DNA of 31,920 nt from an uncultured Alistipes sp. GTDB taxonomy: Bacteria > Bacteroidota > Bacteroidia > Bacteroidales > Rikenellaceae. A program made the translations under genes and the position numbers. This document shows positions 16,287 to 22,962 of this stretch, in pieces (position 1 is the stretch's first letter; the number at the start of each line of letters is the position of its first letter). Under the pieces are notes generated by a model, which did no database searches, had not been told where the DNA came from, and saw only the letters and a program-made list of their open reading frames with translations. The DNA lies in contig CATKXN010000017.1 of assembly GCA_949840605.1 (NCBI GenBank), positions 1 through 31,920 on the forward strand. Direction: 5' to 3'.

Positions 16287-16894
16287 TACAAGAAAAGTAC
16301 GGCGAGCGTCGAAACGACGAAACCGCCGCAGAATCCGGCCAGCACCTGCCGTCCGTTGTGACACCCCAGGTAGAGGCGCGCCGAAGCCAGCGCCCCGGCG
16401 CAGATGACGGCCGCCATGAGCGGCACCATCATATTGCCCACGCCCACGACGTTCATCACCACCAGCAGCGCGACGACGGCGCCCATGCCCGTCAGATGAA
16501 GGCTGATCTTCCAGTAGAACGACACCCCGAGGCACAGCAGTTCGCAGCAGGCCGCGGCGAGCATGAACTTGCGCAGGAACATCGCCGAAGGAATTTTCGC
16601 AACGGTGACGGCGCAGAGGACGTAGCAGACCGCCCCGATCAGCAGCGGCAGCATCCGCTCGCGCCGGTCGTCGACGCGGTAGTCCGAAATGCGCCCCAGC
16701 GACCGCAGCACCCCGAGCGCCAGTACGGGAATGATGACGGCATAGAGCGCCACCACCCACAGCAGGTAGAGCTTCACGTTCGGGGAGTATCGGGCGAAGG
16801 TCGTCATCGTCAGCAGCAGGGCCATCATATAGATCGGCAGCAGGAACGGATGCAGGACCCAGGAGATGCCGGTAGAGATTTTTTTATAGTTCAT
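16286..16894 (-). CDS. PAP2-like (phosphatidic acid phosphatase family) integral membrane protein
   Basis: This 202-residue protein has about six hydrophobic segments. The C-terminal half resembles the PAP2 fold: S131-L-H-L-T-G around 131-136 stands where PSGH motif 2 is expected, and SARLYLGCHNGRQVLAG (173-187) matches motif 3 (SR-x5-H-x3-D). The final Asp of motif 3 is Gln183, and the motif 2 His is displaced. It therefore belongs to a divergent Bacteroidota PAP2-related group whose phosphatase activity is uncertain. Possible substrates would be lipid phosphates such as undecaprenyl pyrophosphate or phosphatidate, but this is inferred from the superfamily. It lies downstream of rpoN on the same strand, separated by 239 bp holding a terminator-like hairpin and a palindromic repeat, so it probably has its own promoter; none was recognised. 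Confidence 0.75.
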   Translation of the reverse strand: MNYKKISTGISWVLHPFLLPIYMMALLLTMTTFARYSPNVKLYLLWVVALYAVIIPVLALGVLRSLGRISDYRVDDRRERMLPLLIGAVCYVLCAVTVAKIPSAMFLRKFMLAAACCELLCLGVSFYWKISLHLTGMGAVVALLVVMNVVGVGNMMVPLMAAVICAGALASARLYLGCHNGRQVLAGFCGGFVVSTLAVLFL

Positions 16895-16927
16895 TTCCAG
16901 TTCTTTAATGCCCTACGTTCAGACGGG

Positions 16928-17034
16928 CGTCATTGCGAGGAGGACTTTCAGTCCGACGCGGCAATCTGCGGATCATGTCGGAACCTCCCGACTATCCATC
17001 GGATTGCCACGCTCATTGCATTCGCTCGCAATGA
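16928..17034. repeat. MITE-like palindromic intergenic repeat (CGTCATTGCGAG family)
   Basis: Outer arms TCATTGCGAG (16930-16939) and CTCGCAATGA (17025-17034) are perfect 10-bp inverted repeats. An inner pair, CGCGGCAATC (16958-16967) and GATTGCCACG (17003-17012), is inverted with one mismatch. The end and inner motifs (CGTCATTGCGAG, GCGGCAATC) are those of a dispersed palindromic repeat I recall from many bacterial genomes. No transposase lies nearby. Confidence 0.7.
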
Positions 17035-17116
17035 ACCGCCCCCTTAAAAAACGTTTTTCAAGGCAGGCAGCGCAGAACCGAATCCGATATCCGAAAGCCT
17101 GCCGCCGCCCTTAAAT

Positions 17117-17133
17117 CCCGCTTTTTAAGCGGG
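17117..17133 (-). terminator. Hairpin abutting the rpoN stop (weak terminator)
   Basis: A perfect 7-bp stem CCCGCTT/AAGCGGG with a 3-nt loop begins directly after the rpoN TAG. The following minus-strand bases are ATTTAAG, a poor U-tract. A second AT-rich dyad at 17042-17063 (11-bp arms, one mismatch) lies farther downstream and may assist. Confidence 0.5.
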
Positions 17134-18555
17134 CTATATCTGTTTCCGCAGCCTCGCCACCGGTATGCCGAGCATTTCGCGGTATTTGGCCACGGTGCGG
17201 CGGGCGATGCGGTAACCCTTCGAATTGAGGATGTCCATCAGCGTTTCGTCGGTCAGCGGACGGCGCTTGTCCTCTTCGTCGATGCACTCCTGCAGGATGT
17301 TCTTGATCTCGTAGCTCGACACCTCCTCGCCCGAATCGGTCTGCATGGCCTCCGAGAAGAGCGACTTCAGGAGGATGATCCCGAACTGCGTCTGCACGTA
17401 CTTGCTGTTCACCACGCGCGAGATGGTCGACACGTCGAGCCCCGTGCGGTCGGCGATGTCCTTGAGGATCATGGGCCGCAGCTTCGACTTGTCGCCGTCC
17501 TTGAAATACTCCTCCTGGTACTCCAGAATGGTCTGCATCGTGCGCATCAGCGTATCGTGGCGCTGCTTGATGGCCGAGATGAACCACTTCGCCGAGTCGA
17601 TCTTGCTCTTGACGAACTGAATCGCCTCCTTGTCCTTCTCCCGGACGCGGCCGTCCGAACCCACCATCTCGCGGATCATCTCCATATAGCGGCGGTTGAC
17701 GCGCACCTCGGGGACGTTGTAGGAGTTCAGCGAGAGGGTGAAACGCCCGTCCTGGTAGTCGAGGATGAAATCCGGGATGATGTAGGGCGTGGTGTCCGTA
17801 CCGCCCTCGGCGTAGAGGTTGCCGGGTTTGGGCGACAGGCGGCGGATCTCGGCGATCGCCTCGCGGAAATCGTCCTCGGAGATCTGCAGCCGCGTCATCA
17901 GCTTCTCGTAGTGCTTCTTGACGAACTCGTCGAAATAGTTGGTCAGTATCTTGCGTGCCAGCCGCCGCGGGCGGGTGTTGACCGGTATCTGGGCCATCTG
18001 CAGCAGCAGGCACTCCCGCAGGTCGCGGGCGCCGATGCCGGCGGGTTCCAGCTCGTGGATGACGTCCAGCAGGCGTTCCAGCTCCCCGGCCGTGGTCTCG
18101 ACCCCCACCGTAAAGGCGATGTCGTCGGCCACGGACTCCAGGTCGCGGCGCAGGTAGCCGTCTTCGTCGATACTCCCGACCAGGTAGACCGCCAGTCGCA
18201 TGTCCCGCTCGGGAAGGTTGCGGTAGCCCAGTTGTTCGATCAGGTACTCCTGCAGCGAACGCCCCTCGGTCAGGTAGACCGGACGCTGTTTGTCGTCCTT
18301 CGAGAAGTTGTTGATGCGGCTTTTGTACGACGGCGTGTCGTCGTCGTGCAGGTATTCGTCGACGGAAATCTGCTGGGGCTGCTCGTCCTCCTCGGAAGAG
18401 CGTTCCTCCTCCTCCAGGACGATGTTGTCCTCGATCTCCTGTTTGATGCGCTGCTCGAGCTGCACGGTGGGCAGTTCCAGCAGCTTGATCATCTGAATCT
18501 GCTGCGGAGAGAGCTTCTGCTGAAGCGAAAGTAGCTGTTTCTGATGTATAGCCAT
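17134..18555 (-). CDS. rpoN: RNA polymerase sigma-54 factor
   Basis: This 473-residue protein has the standard three-part RpoN layout. Region I (residues 1-50) is glutamine/leucine rich (LSLQQKLSPQQIQMIKLLELP) and contacts enhancer-binding proteins. An acidic region II (about 50-90, EEEERSSEEDEQPQQ) follows, then the core-binding domain, a helix-turn-helix and the C-terminal RpoN box ARRTVAKYRE, which recognises the -24 element. Sigma-54 directs core RNA polymerase to -24/-12 promoters and needs AAA+ activators to open DNA. Length and box are intact, so it should be functional. It lies 197 bp downstream of asnS on the same strand. A poor match to the -7 box (TTAATTTG, about 18564-18571) may provide its own promoter; read-through from asnS is the alternative. 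Confidence 0.97.
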   Translation of the reverse strand: MAIHQKQLLSLQQKLSPQQIQMIKLLELPTVQLEQRIKQEIEDNIVLEEEERSSEEDEQPQQISVDEYLHDDDTPSYKSRINNFSKDDKQRPVYLTEGRSLQEYLIEQLGYRNLPERDMRLAVYLVGSIDEDGYLRRDLESVADDIAFTVGVETTAGELERLLDVIHELEPAGIGARDLRECLLLQMAQIPVNTRPRRLARKILTNYFDEFVKKHYEKLMTRLQISEDDFREAIAEIRRLSPKPGNLYAEGGTDTTPYIIPDFILDYQDGRFTLSLNSYNVPEVRVNRRYMEMIREMVGSDGRVREKDKEAIQFVKSKIDSAKWFISAIKQRHDTLMRTMQTILEYQEEYFKDGDKSKLRPMILKDIADRTGLDVSTISRVVNSKYVQTQFGIILLKSLFSEAMQTDSGEEVSSYEIKNILQECIDEEDKRRPLTDETLMDILNSKGYRIARRTVAKYREMLGIPVARLRKQI

Positions 18556-18666
18556 ATAGGGTCCAAATTAAGAATTATCAGCATTCCGAATTTGGTCTCT
18601 TCACTTATCGGATTCTCGGGCATTGCGAAAATCGTTCGGGGCGGACAGATTCCGGTTTTCGTGAAG

Positions 18667-18742
18667 CCGGGCGCGGCAGGAGCATACTCGGGTATGCGAC
18701 TGTCGCGGACGGTGAGGGAAGGCCGAAAGGTGCCGCACTCGG
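18667..18742. repeat. Structured imperfect inverted repeat between asnS and rpoN
   Basis: Arms 18667-18677 and 18732-18742 pair over 11 positions with one mismatch and one G-U. Inside lies a perfect hairpin GCATAC/GTATGC with a 4-nt loop (18682-18697). The outer flanks can also pair alternatively (CGAAAG with CTTTCG). It follows the asnS stop and would be transcribed in its 3' region. It could be a palindromic repeat or a structured RNA; there is no T-run, so it is not a simple terminator. Confidence 0.45.
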
Positions 18743-18752
18743 ACGGCTTTCG

Positions 18753-20159
18753 TTAGAAGTCGGCGTGCTGGGGCGTGCGCGGGAACGGCTGCACGTCGCG
18801 GATGTTCGTCATGCCGGTCACGAAGAGCAGCAGACGGTCGAAGCCCAGTCCGAAGCCCGAGTGGGGCGCCGAACCCCAGCGGCGGGTGTCGAGGTACCAC
18901 CACAGTTCGCGCTCGCTCATGCCGAGTTCGGTCACGCGGTTGTGCAGCTTCGTATAGTCGGCCTCGCGCTCCGAACCGCCGATGATCTCGCCGATGCCGG
19001 GGAACAGCACGTCCATCGCGCGCACGGTCTTGCCGTCGTCGTTCTGCTTCATGTAGAACGCCTTGATATCCTTCGGGTAGTTGATCAGGATGACCGGACG
19101 CTTGAAGTGCTCCTCCACGAGGTAGCGCTCGTGCTCCGACTGCAGGTCGCAGCCCCAGTCGCAGGGGAATTCGAACTTGCGGCCCGAAGCCTTCAGTATC
19201 TCGATGCCCTCGGTGTAGTCGAGGCGCTTGAAATCGTGTTCCAGCACGAAATGCAGGCGTTCCAACAGGCCCTTGTCCCACATCTTGTTCATGAACTCGA
19301 GGTCCTCGCGGCAATGCTCCAGCGCGTAGCGGATGAGGTATTTGAGGAAATCCTCGGCCAGCTCCATGTTGTCCTCCAGTTCGTAGAAGGCCGCCTCGGG
19401 CTCGATCATCCAGAACTCCGAGGCATGGCGCGGGGTGTTGGAGTTTTCGGCCCGGAACGTGGGACCGAACGTGTAGATGCGGCCCAGCGACAGCGCGCCC
19501 AGCTCGCCTTCGAGCTGGCCCGAGACGGTGAGGTTGCACGCTTTGCCGAAGAAGTCCTGCGAATAGTCGACCGCGCCCTCTTCGGTCCGCGGCAGGTCGT
19601 TCAGGTCGAGCGTCGTCACCTGGAACATCGCGCCGGCGCCCTCGCAGTCCGAAGCCGTGATGATCGGGGTATGGAAGTAGTAGAAACCGTGGCTGTTGAA
19701 ATACTCGTGGATGGCATAGGCCATGGCGTGACGGATGCGGAGCACCGCGCCGAAAGTATTCGTGCGCGGACGCAGGTAGGCGATGTCGCGCAGGAACTCC
19801 AGCGAATGTCCCTTTTTCTGCAGGGGGTAGCTCTCGGGATCGGCCGTGCCGTAGATCTCGATCTTTTCGGCCTGCACCTCGACGCCCTGTCCCGCTCCCG
19901 GCGATGCGACCAGACGGCCGTCGACCCGGATGCAGGCTCCCGTGGTGACGGGTTTGAGCTCCTCCTCGGCGATCTTCGCCAGATCGACCACCACCTGTAT
20001 ATTATTTACGCACGACCCGTCGTTCAGGGCGATGAACGCCACGTTCTTGTTTCCGCGCTTGGTGCGCACCCAGCCTTTGACGACGATGTCGGTGTCCACG
20101 ACACCCGACTTCAGAATTTCTACGATCCTCTGCGTTTTCATAGTTTGTGTTTCACTCAT
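18753..20159 (-). CDS. asnS: Asparagine-tRNA ligase
   Basis: This class IIb aminoacyl-tRNA synthetase of 468 residues charges tRNA-Asn with asparagine using ATP. The N-terminal OB-fold anticodon-binding domain ([35 protein letters not shown]) precedes the catalytic core. Motif 2 is seen in [22 protein letters not shown] and motif 3 in [29 protein letters not shown]. The ending is typical. ATG 20159 gives [13 protein letters not shown]; the second ATG at 20141 starts where related AsnS proteins usually begin. Because the predicted start of transcription lies only about 8 bases before ATG 20159, the downstream ATG is a serious alternative. Confidence 0.96.
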   Translation of the reverse strand: MSETQTMKTQRIVEILKSGVVDTDIVVKGWVRTKRGNKNVAFIALNDGSCVNNIQVVVDLAKIAEEELKPVTTGACIRVDGRLVASPGAGQGVEVQAEKIEIYGTADPESYPLQKKGHSLEFLRDIAYLRPRTNTFGAVLRIRHAMAYAIHEYFNSHGFYYFHTPIITASDCEGAGAMFQVTTLDLNDLPRTEEGAVDYSQDFFGKACNLTVSGQLEGELGALSLGRIYTFGPTFRAENSNTPRHASEFWMIEPEAAFYELEDNMELAEDFLKYLIRYALEHCREDLEFMNKMWDKGLLERLHFVLEHDFKRLDYTEGIEILKASGRKFEFPCDWGCDLQSEHERYLVEEHFKRPVILINYPKDIKAFYMKQNDDGKTVRAMDVLFPGIGEIIGGSEREADYTKLHNRVTELGMSERELWWYLDTRRWGSAPHSGFGLGFDRLLLFVTGMTNIRDVQPFPRTPQHADF

Positions 20160-20172
20160 TGTTCGGAATTGA

Positions 20173-20203
20173 CAAAGTTAGCTATTATTTGCGATTTGGC
20201 AAA
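20173..20203 (-). promoter_or_regulatory. Predicted asnS promoter
   Basis: On the minus strand TTTG (20200-20203), 19 bp, then TAACTTTG (20173-20180) matches the Bacteroidota consensus TTTG-N19-TAnnTTTG at every fixed position. Transcription would start near 20167, leaving an unusually short leader of about 8 nt before ATG 20159, or about 26 nt before ATG 20141. Confidence 0.75.
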
Positions 20204-20218
20204 AAAAAAGTACCTTCG

Positions 20219-20343
20219 GTGTCGTAACGACACTTCTATAAGTCGGAATGTTCTACCGAACCGCACGCGATTCCGTTTTGGGGTCGTAACGACCCCTTTT
20301 ATTTTGTCGGGACCTTTTGCCGAACCGCCTGCGATTCGGTTTT
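20219..20343. repeat. Two tandem 62-bp hairpin repeats
   Basis: GTCGTAACGAC recurs at 20221 and 20283, a 62-bp period. Each copy starts with a hairpin (GTGTCG/CGACAC at 20219-20233; GGGGTCG/CGACCCC at 20280-20296, both with loop TAA). Each ends with CCGAACCGC-xx-GCGATTCGG-like inverted halves. The compensated change in the first hairpin (stems differ yet still pair) argues that the structure itself is kept. The pair sits between the divergent asnS and GH2-like promoters. Confidence 0.7.
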
Positions 20344-20372
20344 GAACCCATCCGATTTTTTTCATATCTTTG
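20341..20372 (+). promoter_or_regulatory. Predicted distal promoter of the GH2-like gene cluster
   Basis: TTTG (20341-20344), 20 bp, then TATCTTTG (20365-20372) matches the Bacteroidota promoter consensus. Transcription from here would begin near 20379 and include the hairpin at 20397-20425 in a leader of about 90 nt. Confidence 0.55.
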
Positions 20373-20445
20373 GCTGCGCCTTAGATACTCCCGCTCGGCA
20401 AAATGCAAGTAAACTTGCTTTTGCCCTCGCTTATTCGTATCTTTG
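20365..20445 (+). promoter_or_regulatory. Hairpin element flanked by two identical TATCTTTG boxes (proximal promoter)
   Basis: The 81-bp stretch begins and ends with TATCTTTG (20365-20372 and 20438-20445). Between them a 12-bp stem, GGCAAAA-GCAAG pairing with CTTGC-TTTTGCC, has one bulged T and a TAAA loop (20397-20425). The second box would serve as a -7 element with a start near 20452, 16 bases before ATG 20468; its -33 region is poor (CTTG at 20414-20417, 20 bp upstream). From memory, near-identical sequences recur upstream of many Bacteroidales genes, but this was not checked. Confidence 0.6.
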
Positions 20446-20467
20446 TCCGAATCATATTCTGTATACG

Positions 20468-21817
20468 ATGAAACGAACGATACTGACGGCTGCGCTGGCA
20501 GCCTGCACGCTGGCAGCCGCGGCCCAGGAGGAACGCAACCCCGTTCCGATGGACTCCCGCGGCGGCCGCATCTGCCGCACGGAGGTCGTACCCTACGACG
20601 CTCGCCACGACGCCGACGCCCGCAACCGCGAAGCCGGCGGCTACTGGAAAGCTTTCAGCCCCGAGGTGACGGTTGCGACCGAAGGTCCTCTTTATGCCAT
20701 CCTCGGACAGGAGATCGACATTCCGTTCGCCTGGACCGACGGCATGGTCTACCTGCACGCCGAGAATCCCGGTTCGGCCTACTCGCTCTGGCTCAACGAC
20801 CGCCAGGTGGCCGAGGTCAGCGATCCGCTGACGCCCGCGGAGTTCGACCTGACCCCTTTCATCCGCGAGGGCGTCAACAACTTCAAGCTGCTGATGCGCA
20901 GCGACAACCCCGCCCGGCAGCTCGACGCCGAGGTCCCCGCGGCCCGCAAACCCTTCGAAAACAGCTACCTCTATTACCAGAACAAACGTTCGATCGCCGA
21001 TTTCGAGATCGGACTGGTGCCCGACACGCTGGGACGCGATTTCGGGATGCTGGACCTGCGGATCGTGGCGCAGAACGGGTTCAACTACGACGAGCCCGTC
21101 ACCGTGGGCTACGACATCTACTCGCCGCAGGGCAAGCTGCTCGAATTCAACATGACCGAGATCACCATCCCGGGCCGTTCGACCGACACGGTGCGTTTCT
21201 CGCCCTTCATCTACCACACCTACGACAACAAGTGGGAGGCCGGAAGCAGGACGCCGCCCCTCTACAAGGTGATGCTCTTCACGCGCCGCAACGGGGTCTA
21301 CAAGGAGTATATGCCCTTGAAAATCGGGTTCGGCAAGACCGAGCTCGTCGACGGACGCATCATGCGGCTGGGCAAAGAGCTCAAACTCGAAAAGGCCCCC
21401 TACAATGCCTCCGCCGACCGCAAGACGGCCCTCGCGGAGCTCAAAGCCCTGAAGGCCAAGGGCAAGAACACCGTTTGCCCGGACTATCCGCAGCCGGCGT
21501 GGTTCTACGAACTGTGCGACGAACTGGGGCTTTACGTCATCGACCGGGCGAACATCAACGCCCCGGAGCGCAGCAGCGACCGCACGGTCGGAGGCACGCC
21601 GTCGAACGACCCGGCGTTCGCGGAGGAGTATCTGGAACGCGTGAAGACGATGTATTACCGTTCGCGCAACTTCACCTGCGTCGTCGCCTACTCGCTGGGA
21701 GGCAACTCGGGCAACGGGTACAACATGTACAAGGCCTACCAGTGGCTGAAATCGGTTGAAAAATCCCGTCCGGTGATCTACGCCGACGCCGACGGGGAGT
21801 GGAATACGGATTTATAA
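20468..21817 (+). CDS. GH2-like (beta-galactosidase fold) secreted protein lacking catalytic residues
   Basis: This 449-residue exported protein has a signal ending ..LAAAAAQ. It has the domain order of a GH2 beta-galactosidase but only the start of the barrel. Residues about 55-155 form a sugar-binding jelly roll and 175-290 an Ig-like sandwich. Residues 318-445 form partial TIM-barrel strands, with WFYELCDELGLYVIDRANI matching the LacZ strand before the active site and VVAYSLGGNSGNGYNMYKAYQW matching the LacZ acid/base region. In LacZ that region reads SLGNESG with catalytic Glu461; here it is SLGGNSG (412-416 GNSGN), so the Glu is Asn. The protein stops soon after SRPVIYAD, before the nucleophile Glu. 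It is probably a binding or scaffold protein. It starts a plus-strand cluster with rlmH 19 bp downstream. Confidence 0.75.
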   Translation: MKRTILTAALAACTLAAAAQEERNPVPMDSRGGRICRTEVVPYDARHDADARNREAGGYWKAFSPEVTVATEGPLYAILGQEIDIPFAWTDGMVYLHAENPGSAYSLWLNDRQVAEVSDPLTPAEFDLTPFIREGVNNFKLLMRSDNPARQLDAEVPAARKPFENSYLYYQNKRSIADFEIGLVPDTLGRDFGMLDLRIVAQNGFNYDEPVTVGYDIYSPQGKLLEFNMTEITIPGRSTDTVRFSPFIYHTYDNKWEAGSRTPPLYKVMLFTRRNGVYKEYMPLKIGFGKTELVDGRIMRLGKELKLEKAPYNASADRKTALAELKALKAKGKNTVCPDYPQPAWFYELCDELGLYVIDRANINAPERSSDRTVGGTPSNDPAFAEEYLERVKTMYYRSRNFTCVVAYSLGGNSGNGYNMYKAYQWLKSVEKSRPVIYADADGEWNTDL

Positions 21818-21836
21818 AATACGCCGGCCAAACAAC

Positions 21837-22310
21837 ATGACCCTCGAACTGATCGTCATAGGCAAGACCGATTCGAAGGAGGTCGCCGCGCTGGTGGAGT
21901 CGTATGCCCGGCGCGTGAATTTCTACTGCAGGTTCGCGGTGACGACCCTGCCCGACGTGCGCAACACCAAGAACATGACCGTCAGGCAGCAGCGCACGGC
22001 CGAGGGCGAAGCCATCCTGCGCCAGCTCGCCGACGGCGACTTCGTGGCGCTGCTCGACGAACGGGGCACGGAGTTCCGCTCGGTGGAGTTCGCACAGTGG
22101 CTCCAGAAACGCCTGAACAGCGGTGTGAAACGCCTCGTCATGGTGATCGGCGGACCCTACGGGTTCTCGGAGGAGGTGTACGCCCGCGCCGACGCCAAAC
22201 TGTCGCTTTCGCGCATGACCTTCTCGCACCAGATCGTGCGGGCGATCTTCGCCGAGCAGATCTACCGCGCCTTCACCATCCTCAACAACGAACCCTACCA
22301 CCACGAATAA
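21837..22310 (+). CDS. rlmH: 23S rRNA (pseudouridine-1915-N3)-methyltransferase RlmH
   Basis: This 157-residue SPOUT-fold enzyme has the usual RlmH length. It methylates pseudouridine 1915 in helix 69 of 23S rRNA in the assembled 70S ribosome, using S-adenosylmethionine. Diagnostic stretches are LLDERGTEFRSVEFAQWL, the SAM-binding knot loop VMVIGGPYGFSEEV, and the C-terminal LSLSRMTFSHQIVRAIFAEQIYRAFTIL..PYHHE, which is almost invariant in the family. It lies 19 bp after the GH2-like gene. Its stop overlaps the start of the next gene by one base (TAATG), suggesting translational coupling with the LuxR-type regulator. Confidence 0.97.
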   Translation: MTLELIVIGKTDSKEVAALVESYARRVNFYCRFAVTTLPDVRNTKNMTVRQQRTAEGEAILRQLADGDFVALLDERGTEFRSVEFAQWLQKRLNSGVKRLVMVIGGPYGFSEEVYARADAKLSLSRMTFSHQIVRAIFAEQIYRAFTILNNEPYHHE

Positions 22311-22885
22311 TGCAGCAGCGCCCCGCCATAGCCGTCCTGACACCCAATATCCTCGTAGGCGCGGGGCTCCGCTCCATTCTGGAAAAGGTGATTCCGCACG
22401 CCTCCATCGAGCTGTTCCGCGATTTTCAGGAGTTCGCCGAGGCGGAGCCGGAGCGGTTCATCCACTATTTCGTCGCGGCGCAGACTTTCGCGGCCCACAA
22501 CGCCTACTTCCGCGCCCGGCAGCACAAAACCATCCTGCTCACCGCCGGACAGCCCCATGCCGGGATGCACTGCATCGACGTACAGACCGACGAGGAGGAG
22601 TTCGTGCGCGCGCTCGTGCAGATGCAGCGCAGCGTCCGCCGTCCGGAACACGCCCTGCCCGTCCCGACGCCGACCGGGCAACCGCTCTCGGACCGCGAAG
22701 CCGAAGTGCTGGCGCTCGTCGCCCGGGGACTTATCAACAAGCAGATCGCCGACCGGCTGGGCATCGGACTGACGACGGTTATCTCCCACCGCCGCAACAT
22801 CATGGAGAAGCTCGGCATCCGCTCGGTGGCGGGACTGGTGGTCTACGCGCTGTCGGCAGGTTACGCCGATCCGGACGGGATGTAG
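22310..22885 (+). CDS. LuxR-family transcriptional regulator with receiver-like domain lacking the phospho-Asp
   Basis: This 191-residue protein has a LuxR-type helix-turn-helix at about 125-185 (LSDREAEVLALVARGLINKQIADRLGIGLTTVISHRRNIMEKLGI), a strong match. The N-terminal 105 residues follow the receiver alternation of strands and helices (IAVLTPNILVGAGLRSIL, then ..RFIHYFVAAQTF, then TILLTAGQ). The acidic pair after strand 1 reads T-P, and the phospho-acceptor Asp after strand 3 is replaced (FVAAQ). It is thus unlikely to be a normal phosphorylated response regulator. The ATG overlaps the rlmH stop by one base. It lies 77 bp before the TonB receptor gene, which has its own predicted promoter and is a plausible target by position only. 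Confidence 0.85.
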   Translation: MQQRPAIAVLTPNILVGAGLRSILEKVIPHASIELFRDFQEFAEAEPERFIHYFVAAQTFAAHNAYFRARQHKTILLTAGQPHAGMHCIDVQTDEEEFVRALVQMQRSVRRPEHALPVPTPTGQPLSDREAEVLALVARGLINKQIADRLGIGLTTVISHRRNIMEKLGIRSVAGLVVYALSAGYADPDGM

Positions 22886-22905
22886 GTCGCTCCTCATAAA
22901 TTAGG

Positions 22906-22937
22906 ATTGCACCGTTCGAAATAAATCCGTTACTTTG
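22906..22937 (+). promoter_or_regulatory. Predicted promoter of the TonB-dependent receptor gene
   Basis: ATTG (22906-22909), 20 bp, then TTACTTTG (22930-22937) differs from TTTG-N19/20-TAnnTTTG by one base in each box. The start would be near 22943, about 20 nt before ATG 22963. Confidence 0.5.
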
Positions 22938-22962
22938 TACCGCTGACCAATCCCGTTCAAGC

